Source: Paraphysomonas bandaiensis | Lineage: Eukaryota > Chrysophyceae | Length of the DNA stretch: 64,000 nucleotides | Direction: 5' to 3' | Assembly: GCA_965644295.1 (NCBI GenBank) | Contig: CBFFRP010000295.1 | Span: 1 to 64,000, forward strand | In this document: positions 47,509 through 58,703 of the stretch, piece after piece | Layout of the letters: every line of letters begins with the position of its first letter | Position numbering within the stretch: position 1 is the stretch's first letter | Made by a program: the position numbers and the translations under genes | Notes under the pieces: generated by a model | Told to the model about the DNA's origin: nothing | The model's database searches: none | Seen by the model: the letters and a program-made list of their open reading frames with translations, nothing else

Positions 47509-49950
47509 CTAGAGTACCGCAGTATAACACCGTATAACTCCACGTATAACAGTAACTACAGGTATGCGTGACACATCATATCCTACCTTTTCATCTGAAT
47601 ATCCTATCAGATATCCGATAAGGGCCTTGTCGTCCCAGTCTTTCCGTCGATCCGCCTTTGTAGTGAGGACATACGCACGACACCCCCATACTCTGAGATA
47701 TTTCAGATTGGGAGCCTCACCAGTCAAAAATTCAAGAGGGGACATATACCCCTTCGCTGTCTTTGTAGGCAATCGAATTAATATGTACCTGGCTGCCATG
47801 TAGGCATCTAGCCAAAACTGTGAAGGCAATCCTGACTGAATCAGCATCGCTAATGTCATCTCACCACAGGTCCTGAATTTCCGCTCCTCAATCGCGTTCA
47901 TCTCAGGAGAGTCCGTAGAGCTCCACGTATGTTGATAGCAACCCTGTGACCTAAGATATTGTCGCAGCTCATCACATATTAGCTCCCCTGCTCCATCTGC
48001 ATGGTAATGATGCATTTCTAATTTGTACCTTTTCACATCTCCTTCAAAAATCTTCTTGAAAACCTGCAGTACCGATGACCCAGTCCTATGAACAAGCCCT
48101 TCCGACCAGAACATCCGACTGGCATGGTGTGTTAGTTTGAGCACATATATTTCCCCTCCTCGAGCTGGACAATTTAAGTATACTGCTATATCGGCCGAGA
48201 AATTTGGACGAACGGAGTCCTCATCCTTTGTCCGAAAACTTACTCTGGTGATCTTCGCCCTGGCGCATACATCACATAGACACTGTTCTTTGGAAACACG
48301 TTTCGAGAGATGTTTTCGTTTCAGTCCAGTCCCAATAATTAGCATTCTTTTGTGGGCTTCTACCAACGCATGCTTGTTAAAATGACCCGCTCTCCTATGT
48401 AACAGCTCCAGTTCATCCTCACCCGTACGGTCACTGAGATTTACTTCTGAATCACTGGATGTCGATACGTCTGGAAGCTCCAATAACTGCTGTGTTGGCA
48501 CAGCAGTCATTCCATTCTTCATAGGTCCCTCCAACACCAGCTCATCCGTATTTCTGTCATATATCTGTATACCATACCATACAGTAAATCGATATCCCAT
48601 ATCGTTCAACTTCCGTCCAGAACAAAGACACCGATTTATCTGACTTGATACCTCAATGTTCTTCCATGCTCCACGGGAACCTACACTCGTGACGCATATC
48701 TCTGACCCTTTTTTCGAACCATTAATAACCTTTGATGTGTGCATATGACTATCAAGTATATTCACATCATTTATCAAAAACATTGATGACGAACAACAGG
48801 TATCAATGTATGTATAGTGAATATCCTCATGCACACTACTGCATATATTCGTCTCATACACATTACATGACAAGTGATACTCTTCCTGTTGCTCGATCAT
48901 ATTTGCTTCGTCTTCGTCAGACAAATCCGCTGGCTCTCCACGCCTGATGTTTTCAACTGTAAGTAGTCTTTTGTCTGGTTTCCTTCCATCTTGAAACCTC
49001 ACAGCCTTGCTCTTGCTTTGCGAGTACTTCTTTTTCGATGCTGGACAATCGATGGCAAGATGTTCCTTTGACTTACAATTTCTGCACCCAGTATATTCGG
49101 CACTTCCAGGTCGCTGCCCTGTAATCTCTGTATCCTTCTTCATCGGCTTCTTCTTACCGTTGTTCTTCTTACGATGATCCCTCTCTCTGCGATATCGTTT
49201 CTTACTGTCTATCAGGTTCAGCTCCTCCACTCTTTTACGCTTCTTCTCCAACGCTTCCTTCCCAGCCATAGTATCATCATAGCCTTCTATCTTACGTGAT
49301 ACAGTTACATAATTAACATCATCATCCATCAAGTATAATCCAACTCTCAGTTGAGCATACTCTTCATTGAGCAAGCCTTCTCGTAGTCGACTTGTTTTTG
49401 ATACCTCCGAGATATCCTGCTGCTGCTCCTGTAGTTCCTTCAGCAGTAGTTCGAACCGTAGTACGTAGTCCTTCGCCGTCTCCTCCGGACGCATACGGAA
49501 AGAACCATATTGAGTTAAGAGGTCACTGATCCTATTTTGCTTCCCTCCAGCAAAACACTTCTTCAACTCATCAATCATTACATGTGTTTTGAACCTGTTT
49601 ACACCACTCCCTTCTGCCTTGAACGCTTTGTGGGTAAGATGGAATTTACGCAGCGCTTTCGGGGAATGCTGCACCGCATCCCTGCAGTAAGAATAAGCTA
49701 TGGCGTTCGCCTTCCAATACCTCTTCACAGCCTGTCTGTACGCCTTCTCCTCCATCAACGTAAGTGGCTGCTCCCCGAAGTCGCTCTCCTTAGGTGGCAG
49801 TTCCACCGCTACCTCGCTTTGTTCCTTCCTCATAAGGAATGTCTCGAAGTCCTCAATCCATTGTTCAACGTTAGTCTCGTTGAACTGAGGAACTACTCCT
49901 CTATCCTCCTTCTCTCCTCCTCGCTCGCTACCATGTTGGGAAATGCTCAT
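47509..49950 (-). pseudogene. Ty1/copia gag-protease-integrase ORF lacking RT and RNase H
   Basis: 813 codons in one frame. Order: gag (about 1-280; VEQWIEDFETFLMRKEQSE, RISDLLTQYGSFRMRPEET), zinc knuckle CRNCKSKEHLAIDCP, protease-like YIDTCCSSSMF, GAG-pre-integrase LLHRRAGHFNKHALV with a following C..C pair, and an integrase core with the three acidic positions (NFSADIAVYL, HADGAGEL, NAIEERKFRT) and WLDAYMAARYILIRLPTK. It stops soon after the post-integrase WGCRAYVL block. Reverse transcriptase and RNase H are absent, and no LTR pair could be seen at 47.1-47.5 or 50.0-50.7 kb. The protease active site reads DTC, not DSG/DTG. This is a disabled or deleted retrotransposon copy. Confidence 0.85.
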
Positions 49951-51252
49951 TTTACTTAGATCAAAGAGAGATTAAGTTGTTAGACTAGATAGATTTATTA
50001 ATATCGTTTACACGAATTGTGTTAAACAACACAAGCTCGTTTTGTGCCATGCATAAATCACTACTTCTGTAGACCTTTCGCTACTAAACATATCTTGAAA
50101 GAGCAAACTATTTCAGTTTTCTCAATATCATAACAGCATCTACACATCACCATACTTCACTGTATTCTCGTACATTGTCTTCAAGTACCACATTGAATAT
50201 ACTAGGATACAGTCCATATTCTAATAGGTTGACATGAACGAAATAATTTATCATGTTGTTGACATATGTTACATGACAACACACACAATAGTGTATACAA
50301 TTTCAATAAAAGAGACAATGAACTTCTCTTAACGATCATAACTGTTATAATGATCAATAGTCAATAGGTTAAGCGTATTGTATATAAATGTTAAGCCTTT
50401 CGTGAGACTACCACAGTTCGTATTCACCATCACACTTATGTACGAATTTTAACACCTCGCAGTTGCCATTCCCTCAGTATCCTTCTGTGGTAGGAATGTA
50501 TTTGTTGTAGTTGTTATATGTATACATTTTGGGGTTATTGTTTGAGTTGATCTATAGTGTAATTGCTATTCCCAAAGCATACACATTCAATACGAATTCT
50601 CATTTGTTTTCTTAATGTTCATCAGGAAACAACTATTTCTTCTTACAGTAAGCAGAAAGCAAGCTACTAATAGCTAATAGATATACAATCTAATATTAAG
50701 TTTTCAACATCATGAGGATAAGATACAATTTAACCTAGGGATAAAGAGTATCGTCCCGCGCTTAAAATTCTAAAACTCGGGCTTTTCGCTCTCGTTTCAA
50801 AATTTTAAGCGCGGGACGATATAGCCTCCTTATTGCCCGTGGTTAAATATAGCTATATTCCGCTCTCCCTATCTCCATAGAGCCATAAATCATACAGACC
50901 TTTCAATGGAATTCTGGTTGGACATCTACAACTTTGGAACGAAGTGCATATTCTTACCTTTTACTAAATTCCAACAAGTATGTTTGTATGTCGATATACC
51001 ACCACAATATGTTACAGCTTCAAAATATAATACAATATGTTTCAAAAAGCAAAACAAAGACAACGAGGAGAGAGAAGAAGGGTCAATCAATGCAAACTAA
51101 AGGCAACGGTGTGAGAAAAATACCAACACTTATGAAATGTATTTGCTGATAACTTCATCAACAACTTTTTCAACAATGATTCTAAAACACTTCATCAATT
51201 GAATTAAGCCGGTATACAGCCGCATATAGGATACCACCACAATAACAGATGT
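49951..51252. other. Flank of retroelement with GC-rich inverted repeat
   Basis: No gene is supported. A perfect 20-bp inverted repeat, ATCGTCCCGCGCTTAAAATT, lies at 50750-50769 and 50801-50820. Imperfect pairing extends outward (TTTAACC and GATAA / TTATTG-type) to about 50725-50850. Its GC-rich core stands out from the AT-rich surroundings. Confidence 0.5.
50725..50850. repeat. Fold-back repeat with GC-rich arms
   Basis: Arms 50750-50769 and 50801-50820 are exact reverse complements separated by 31 bases. Imperfect complementarity continues outside both arms. It may be a MITE relic or a structured regulatory element. Confidence 0.65.
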
Positions 51253-51738
51253 TCATTTTTTTCTCCGGAACTGAACGGTTCGTAGTGATAGCAATAGCTT
51301 TGTTGCCAATTCATGGTGCTCTCTGAAGTCAATTGTACCACATGCTGTAACGAAATCATTTTGCTTTCTCGCTGATCTTAAATCTGAGTGGGCTAGGTCA
51401 TGACGCTGTCTTGATGTCTCAATCAACAATTCAACATCAACAGATTGTGGTAAGATTGCATTGATAGGGTCTTTGAAATTATTCAACTCACTGCTATCAC
51501 ATTCTCCATCGTCGATCATCGCTTTAATATCAGCATATCTCTCTAGCAATTGATTCCAAGATGAATACCCAAGAGTTGAAAAATGCGGTGTAATAAAGTA
51601 ATACTCAAACAAGCATATCAAGTCATACATTATCACAAGATTACTCTGTTGAGATAGTTGTAATTGAAGACCATTAACTTGCACCTGAAGATCATTAACT
51701 TGCAACTGAAGATCTTGAACGGTTCCTTCTAATTGCAT
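51253..51738 (-). CDS. Hypothetical protein with N-terminal coiled coil
   Basis: 161 codons. Residues about 1-32 repeat LQLQVNDLQVQVNGLQLQLS, a short heptad array. The remainder is mixed alpha-helical and ends RKK, with TSRQRHDLAHSDLRSARKQN as a distinctive polar segment. No family is recognised. The composition is plausible for a real protein and the upstream sequence (on the minus strand) continues helix-like, but no splice partners were identified. Confidence 0.45.
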   Translation of the reverse strand: MQLEGTVQDLQLQVNDLQVQVNGLQLQLSQQSNLVIMYDLICLFEYYFITPHFSTLGYSSWNQLLERYADIKAMIDDGECDSSELNNFKDPINAILPQSVDVELLIETSRQRHDLAHSDLRSARKQNDFVTACGTIDFREHHELATKLLLSLRTVQFRRKK

Positions 51739-51867
51739 TCGTCTTATACGTTCATCCTTTAAATTATTCTGTAAGGTTTTAATAATCTTCTCAATATTTG
51801 TATAATTGTCTTAATAATCTGATAATGTTTATTAAAGTATGTACTGGGGGTGGTTGTGGATATATCG

Positions 51868-51999
51868 ATTTCATCGATTTGTTCATCGTTTATTTCATTG
51901 AAAAATCATCGTTTTTTTATTAAAAAGTCACTTTTCTCACTTTTCACTGAAAAAAGGACGATTTTTCGATGATATAAACGATAAACAAATCGATGAAAT
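51868..51999. repeat. 132-bp hairpin adjoining CATA array
   Basis: ATTTCATCGATTTGTTCATCGTTT (51868-51891) pairs with its near reverse complement at 51976-51999, with a second inner pair (AAAATCATCG / CGATTTTTCGATGA type). The right arm ends exactly where the TACA microsatellite starts. Confidence 0.7.
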
Positions 52000-52521
52000 A
52001 CATACATACATACATACATACATACATACATACATACATACATACATACATACATACATACATACATACATACATACATACATACATACATACCTACATA
52101 CCTACATACATACATACATACATACATACATACATACATACATACATACATACATACATACATACATACATACACACACACCTACATACATACATACATA
52201 CATACATACATACATACATACATACATACATACATACATACATACATACATACATACATACATACATACATACATACATACATACATACATACATACATA
52301 CATACATACATACCTACATACATGCATACATACTGTACATACATACATACATACATACATACATACATACATACATACATACATACATACATACATACAT
52401 ACATACATACATACATACATACATACATACATACATACATACATACATACATACATACATACATACATACATACATACATACATACATACAGACATACAT
52501 ACAGACATACATACAGACATC
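51999..52521. repeat. CATA/TACA microsatellite (about 520 bp)
   Basis: An impure (TACA)n array with interruptions (CCTACATACCTACA near 52091, CACACACACC near 52172, CATGCATACATACTGTACATA near 52321 and CAGACATACATACAGACA at the right end). Apparent ORFs on both strands are repeat translations. The array ends 87 bases before the start codon of the peroxidase gene. Confidence 0.95.
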
Positions 52522-52607
52522 TACATACCATAGTCACTCCATTCACATGTACACACATCTCTTAATCTCATTATTATAACCTCCTCCTCCTCATCTCCCA
52601 TTCTACC

Positions 52608-53886
52608 ATGTTCAAATACACCAGATCTATCTTTCATACTCCAATTCTTTCACGTCATCGTTCTAAATTACGTCCACAAGTATTTCAAGAAAATCAATGG
52701 TTACCTGCATTTGCAGGTATCTCATCAATGCTTGTATTAGGTATATTAACAGCAATAAAAAGACGTAATGAAACAAAAAAGAAAAATAAACAAATTAAAA
52801 AAATGAAAAAAGATTTAAAAAATCTTTTAAAGAATGATTTACATAATCATTCAATTAATGCATTTACTCCAATGATGATACGTTTAGCATTTAATTCATC
52901 TGCTACATATTCAAGATATGATAAAAGTGGTGGTAGTAATGGTGGATTTATGCGTATATTACCAGAATGTAATTGGAATGCAAATGCTGGACTTGATAAA
53001 GCAAGAGAATTTTTAGAACCAATTAAAGAAAAGCATCCGGATGTATCTTATGGGGACATATGGACACTTGCAGGTGCATTAGCAGTGGAATTAATGGGTG
53101 GACCAAAGATTACATGGCGATATGGTAGGGCTGATTTAGATGAATCAGAGCATGATCCCAATGTTGATGAATCGCGACTACCTGTGCCATCTACTGGATG
53201 TCCTGCAAGTGACATTGCCCATATCAAATCCATATTCGGTCGTATTGGCCAACTGAATTATAAGGAAATTGTGTCCTTAATAGGCGCTCACTCTGTTGGC
53301 CGCTGTCATGAGGACGCCTCGGGGTACACGGGTCCTTGGACGAAAGATGAGACCTCATTCTCAAATGACTATTTCAAAGTTCTTCTTCAGGAACAGTGGA
53401 CTCTCAAGAAAACTCACAACGGAAAGGTTAGTATTGTGTTTATTTATTTCTGTCTGCGATGGATACGTTAACCACAATGCTTCTACAGAAGTGGACTGGA
53501 CCTCCACAATATGAGAATGCGGACGGAACTCTAATGATGCTCCCAGTGGACATCGCCCTCCTTTACGACAGTCGATTTCGGGAGTACGTAGAACATTTTG
53601 CCGAGGACGAAGAAGATTTTAGAGCTACATTCTCCAAGGCATTTAGCAAGGTGTGTTAAGTCTATAGTATAGTGGCGCGTGCGTATTGTTTGTATGGATT
53701 TTGAGCTGTAAATATGTGGATTTCTGAGTAATCGTTAGCGACCATGCATGTGTACTTGTTGTCGTTTTATGAATTACTTAACGGTAGCTGATATGTGCAC
53801 GTATTGCTCAGGTGTTAGAAAATGGCGTTGAGCTGCAGACCCCAAAACCTGGGGTAATGTCGAAGTATTGGGGTTTTGATATATAG
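52608..53886 (+). CDS. Class I haem peroxidase (APX/CcP type) lacking distal His
   Basis: Exons 52608-53426, 53489-53650 and 53812-53886 join in frame to 351 residues. The N-terminus (MFKYTRSIFHTPILSRHRSK) looks like a mitochondrial presequence. It is followed by a hydrophobic segment (WLPAFAGISSMLVLGILTAI), so the protein is probably membrane-anchored. The peroxidase body is clear: PDVSYGDIWTLAGALAVELM, proximal haem ligand VSLIGAHSVGRCHEDASG (His about residue 228), GYTGPWTKDETSFSNDYF and a C-terminal GVMSKYWGFDI. The distal site, normally RLAWH, reads R92-L-A-F95-N96, so both the Trp and the catalytic His are replaced. It may be a non-classical or inactive peroxidase. Codons switch from extremely AT-rich to mixed near 53040. 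Confidence 0.88.
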
Positions 53887-54664
53887 ACAGTAACAGAGTA
53901 TTGTTATACCATAGTGTACTTCACGTGGATAGAGTTTGATAGTATCTGACTGAGACCATTCACTGTGTTTTGAAACCGGTGTGATTGAGCAGTCTAAGTA
54001 ATCACATCTACGTGTAATATGTCGTTGCTTGATACCTTGGTAATACTTACCGTGCTTACGTGCTTAAGAGTAAGTGGCACCCTTGATCATAGGTGGGATA
54101 TTACTTTAGTCAACATTAATGGCTACATGGCTACATATCTATCTACAGCAATGGCTTACGTTAAAACTACTTTCACTATATTGAGTTTTGCTGTTCAAGA
54201 GCAATTAATAGCTGTAGTTCTAAGCGTTCTAAAGTATTACATCAAATGAACTATCATATAGTAGTGAAACGGAATATATTGAAAGTATAAGATCGGATGA
54301 AAATTAGTGGTAGTTGAGATAGCATGAATTTGGCGCATGACAATGAATGTTAAATGAGATTGATCATAATTTCTAAGTAAAGCATTGAGTGTGATTTACG
54401 TTCAGTTTATCAAGCTTTTGTGTGCAACGAGATGAGTACAAAACGTTGTAATGCAAGATCATTATACGTCCAGTAATATAGTAACTTATTTAAGTGCTTG
54501 AGGGTCACATCATGGTGAAATGGTCGTCTAATAAATCCCCATATGTACTACGACAAACCATTCCACAGGTAGAGGCTACCTCATGTTCTAATACACACAT
54601 ACTACGTGTAGTTTTTATGTGCTATGCCCTGGTATTCGAGTTATAACAGTTAAAGTATAGGTAT
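53887..54664. other. Intergenic DNA, possible small secreted-type ORF
   Basis: Mostly AT-rich. The ORF 54019-54249 (+, 76 codons) begins with a signal-peptide-like MSLLDTLVILTVLTCLRVSG, but nothing else supports it, so I do not call it a gene. Confidence 0.35.
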
Positions 54665-56161
54665 TTAAGAAACGTACATGGTATCTCCGAACATGCGTAT
54701 CTGCAAACAAAAAGTCAAAATCACAACAGCGCTAGTAGTGCTACATACATCTTTGCCCACTGGATTTCCACCAAGGATATCATCAGTCAATAACCCCGGC
54801 GAAGGGGTGAGGTTGTCGAAAAGATCCATTACTCTGAATACACGTCGCACCCACTCATTCCAAGATATATCCGGGCGATCACTGGCATTGATATGTGTTG
54901 TGCTATGTTCGCCCGCTTCGGAAGGGTTGATCTCGGAGGCGAATGCCCAGTAGACGATCAGAGAAAATACCGCATACTCTATAAGCACACCAAAACCTGA
55001 GGACATCGAGATCCATAATTAGTCGGCGCATTGAGCACAGAGTGTAACACATGATGATCATAAGCTAATTTAACAAGATATTTTATACGGTAATAAGTAT
55101 ACGTACACAGCGCTCGCTGAGCCCTCTGTTCTGCGCTGTATTGGTCTGTGGCCTTGATATCCAAAGTGCCCGTGGAGTAAAGAAGCTCTTCAATCAGCCC
55201 TTGTACCACCATTGCACCCACACTTACTTTGAGTAGAATGATCTTGCACGTTCCATTGACATTGCCGCTCACATTGTACACATTTTCATCTACCAGTGAG
55301 AAAGCATTAGATCCGCACAATGTAGTCGGTGTACTTACAAAAAAGAACGATTGACCCAAAGCCGATGATAAACATGACAACGGTGGTGAGATTAAACACG
55401 AGGTACCCCGCTTTGTTATCATTGTACGCGAATAGAGCCGCGAGTATAACAAAAACGGGTCGAACGCAAAGAAATTGAAGCAGACCAAGCTTAACACGGT
55501 TAAAAAACTTTAGAGCGTCCGACGGACAGCAGAAACAAGGTTTACGATCTTGAGATCTCATGATCTTGAGGCACATATCGGGACCACCCAAGTTTGCAAT
55601 AATCATAGCGAAGAATCCGTAAAACGAAAGCCCTAAGACGAGATTAAGGATTATCTCTACATAATGCTATATATATTCAAATATACTTATCTTAACACCT
55701 ACTTCTACTTATATATATCTATACACATTTTCTATACCTACATATCTCTATATACATCTAGTTATACATATCTATACTACAATATAATACACCATCTGTC
55801 TATATCTATCTATATATATACACCATACACTGTCTATCTATACATACATATATATATACTGCATATCTATACATATATATACATACACTGCCCATCTATA
55901 CATACATATACATACTGTACCTTCAGCAATCGCAATAGGTGCCTCTATAATCCCAAACATTGAAGGAAATGTAAGTGATAACCATAATAAACATGCATAT
56001 GTTGGTAAAAATAATGCAATTCTTGTTGTTAAAACTTGTACACGTAATGTTCCAACTTTAAGTGTAAGATAATGTGCTCGTAAGATGCCAATCCATGCAA
56101 TTAAAGGGATACATACGAGTGATATGCCTATTAATGAATAAATATCTATTTGTGTAGTCAT
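54665..56161 (-). CDS. TMEM184 / organic solute transporter alpha-like membrane protein
   Basis: Four exons join in frame: 55921-56161, 55339-55632, 55107-55289 and 54665-54996, giving 349 residues. It is a seven-helix protein of the Solute_trans_a (OST-alpha/TMEM184, DUF300) family. Recognised blocks are FLPTYACLLWLSLTFPSMF, GIIEAPIAIAEG LSFYGFFAM, IANLGGPDMCL, the Cys-rich KPCFCCPS loop, LGLLQFLCVRPVFVILAALF, and a later helix GVLIEYAVFSLIVYWAFA. The family moves organic solutes or regulates traffic in vacuolar or plasma membranes. Exon 1 uses almost only A/T-ending codons, while exons 2-4 are much GC-richer. The 288-base first intron is filled with TATA/TATC microsatellite. Confidence 0.82.
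55640..55918. repeat. TATA/TATC microsatellite inside intron
   Basis: Long runs of TATATATCTATACATA-type repeats fill intron 1 of the OST-alpha-like gene. Frames on the plus strand here are repeat artefacts. Confidence 0.8.
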
Positions 56162-56279
56162 TTCAATGATTGATGATAAGAAATGAATAAAGAATGAATG
56201 AATTGATATGATTAAGTTGTTAAGGTAGGAGTGGATTATGATAATGTTTAATTTATGATGAGATGGGAAGATTTATGTA

Positions 56280-57120
56280 CATTAGATGTACCTGGAGATT
56301 ACGTATATGGACATGTACTGATGTACATTAGATGTACCTGGAGATTACGTACATAAATATACTGCTGATGTACGTACTGATATATATGGACATGTACTGA
56401 TGTACCTGTAGATCACATACAACTGATGTATATATGGCTGATGTACATTAGATGTACCTGGAGATTACGTATATAAATATACTGCTGATGTACCGTACTG
56501 ATATATATGGACATGTACTGATGTACATTAGATATACCTGCAGATCACATACAACTAATGTATATATGGACATGTACTGATGTACATACTGCTGATGTAC
56601 TACGTACTGATTTATATGGACCTGTAGTACCTGTAGATCACATACAACTAATGTATGTATGGACCTGTAGATACATGGATACTGTACATACATCTATATG
56701 GGCCTGTACTGATGTACATTACATGTACCTGTAGATCACATACAACTAATGTATGTATGGACCTGTACTGATGTACATAACTATACTGCTGATGTACATA
56801 AATATACTGCTGATGTACATAAACATATTGCTGATGTATATATGGACCTGTACTGATGTACATAAATACACTGCTGATGTACGTACTGATTTATATGGAC
56901 CTGTAGTGATGTACATTAGATGTACCTCTAGATCACATACAACTGATATATATATTGACCATATATATAATGCTGATGTACGTACTGATATATATGGACC
57001 TGTACTGATGTACATTAGATGAACCTGTATTGTACTGATGTACATTAAATATATATGAATATGGACCTGTAGATAACACTCATTGATGTACACATATGGA
57101 CCTTAATATACTGCTGTACT
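56280..57120. repeat. Degenerate satellite: CTGATGTACATTAGATGTACCTG units
   Basis: A field of imperfectly repeated 20-60-base units built from GGACCTGTACTGATGTACAT, TAGATGTACCT, GATCACATACAACTAATGTA and AAATATACTGCTGATGTAC. The order is scrambled, so period and copy number vary. The minus-strand ORFs (56448-57093) are repeat translations. Confidence 0.85.
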
Positions 57121-57580
57121 GTACATATGTATGATATTCTGTATATAAATAATTAAAAAACTGGATTTAATACAAAAACTGGAGAATATTCCTCTCGAAA
57201 AACCTCTTTTTGCTATATACTGCTGTGTATGATACACAGTCTGTGAATAAGAATATTCTTCAACACGTAACTCTCTCTTCATACTCTGAAATGAAGTCAC
57301 TTTTCATATATAATCATAGTTAAAAGAACATACTGATTACACTTCAGAATATTCTTGGAAATATCTCTCTTCTTAATGCCATAGTATATATACTCTCATT
57401 CATTATAAAAGAACATACTGATTACACTTCAGAATCTTCCTAGAAATATCTCTCTCTTCTCAGTAGTATATATATACATACTCTCATTCATTCATTATCT
57501 TCCCATTCTAACACTCATATATATACACATCACACACTTACATATACACACTTACATATACATACATACATCCATTAAAC
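57121..57580. other. AT-rich spacer with repeated TCAGAATMTTC segment
   Basis: A segment of about 45 bases (AAAGAACATACTGATTACACTTCAG followed by a GAAATATCTCTCT-type tail) occurs twice, at about 57325-57373 and 57407-57455. A TACA-rich run precedes the ORF at 57581. No gene is seen. Confidence 0.5.
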
Positions 57581-57838
57581 ATGACATCAAATCATATATA
57601 AATATTTCAATTTAATAAAATTGAACATTTTAATGATGATGGTGAATGTAATAAAACTTGTTGGCAAGATGCTGAAGAACAAATTCATAATGAATATAAA
57701 AATGAAACTGATCCACGTAAAATTGAATTATTACAACAATTAATTAGTTTACTTCCTAATATACGTGAATTAGATCGTCCTGAAACAATATTAAAAAATG
57801 CTGAAGATGGATGTGATTGGCATATACATCTTGTATGA
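57581..57838 (+). pseudogene. 86-codon ORF interrupted by in-frame TAA at codon 7
   Basis: ATG at 57581 reads MTSNHI, then TAA, then an uninterrupted protein-like stretch to TGA at 57836 (KTCWQDAEEQIHNEYKNETD and RKIELLQQLISLLPNIRELD are typical segments). Codons are almost all A/T-ending, as in exon 1 of the peroxidase and OST-alpha-like genes. It may be a gene with a disrupted start, or an internal exon whose acceptor lies just before it (…ATATTTCAA is not AG-ended). I do not recognise the family. Confidence 0.45.
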
Positions 57839-58703
57839 ATTGGATCTGTACATATATATGTATATATTGTGATATAATCTTCGTAGGAGGCTGTATATTA
57901 TCTTACGCATGAATCTATATAATGTAACAAAATGTTATTCCTCTCTTGTCCACTATAATTATATTTAAAGCAATATCTCCATTGTTTCACTAGTCGTCGC
58001 TCGCCGAGTTTGTGCAATAGATATATAGTATATAGCACAATTCTCATTCTACAGCATATATCAACTGAGTATACTGCATATTCGCAACATTCTAAGTGCT
58101 TTATAGTAATGACTCTAACATACACCTCTATGAATGGTCGCATTTTGGTGCTTGCGGCGACGCTCAAGCAACTCTTGTAGCGTTAAACAGTAAGATATTA
58201 GAGTTTGCACTAGTTAGTAAATGGTGGATGCTTATCTCGCTTGACTCCTTTGTTCATTTAGCTAGTAATCTGATTCTGACTCTTGAACGCTGTGCTAAAT
58301 AATAAATAAACATTTACTGCTAACTACTAACAATGCAACAGTTGTCCTTTCCCTAAAATAAGTTGTACATTATATTCTACGTTGTCACATTCACTAATAA
58401 TAAGGTACACTTACTTCAAATACTTAAAATTCTAAATTGAATATTTTAAGTTTAGTTCGGTACTCTGACGCTACTGACAAGATCTATACGTTACTTAATC
58501 AAAACAAAGTAGCACGTTACCATACTGTACATACGTGCATACATACGTAACATACATACATACATCATATTCCACATCAGTACAAAATATGCCCACATGA
58601 ACAAGATATAGGACCAACTGCCTGCAATGGCACAGGGAACCAGTAACATCATCTTCGTCGCTAAAATCGTACAGCCATTCATTCTTAACGGGATTTAAAC
58701 AGT
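57839..58703. other. Intergenic region with dispersed repeat
   Basis: 58141-58200 carries a copy of a dispersed motif (TTGGTGCTTGCGGCGACGC ... CTTGTAGCG) also seen at 59891-59935. CATA microsatellite fragments lie near 58540-58565. No gene is supported. Confidence 0.45.

Noticed and set aside
51906-52579. Several MYVC/IHTY ORFs
   Set aside because: Translations of the second CATA array.
54019-54249. 76-codon ORF with a signal-peptide-like start
   Set aside because: A hydrophobic start alone is weak evidence in AT-rich DNA; nothing downstream looks like a mature protein.
56448-57093. Minus-strand ORFs rich in YISTGPY
   Set aside because: They are built from the degenerate satellite repeat at 56280-57120.
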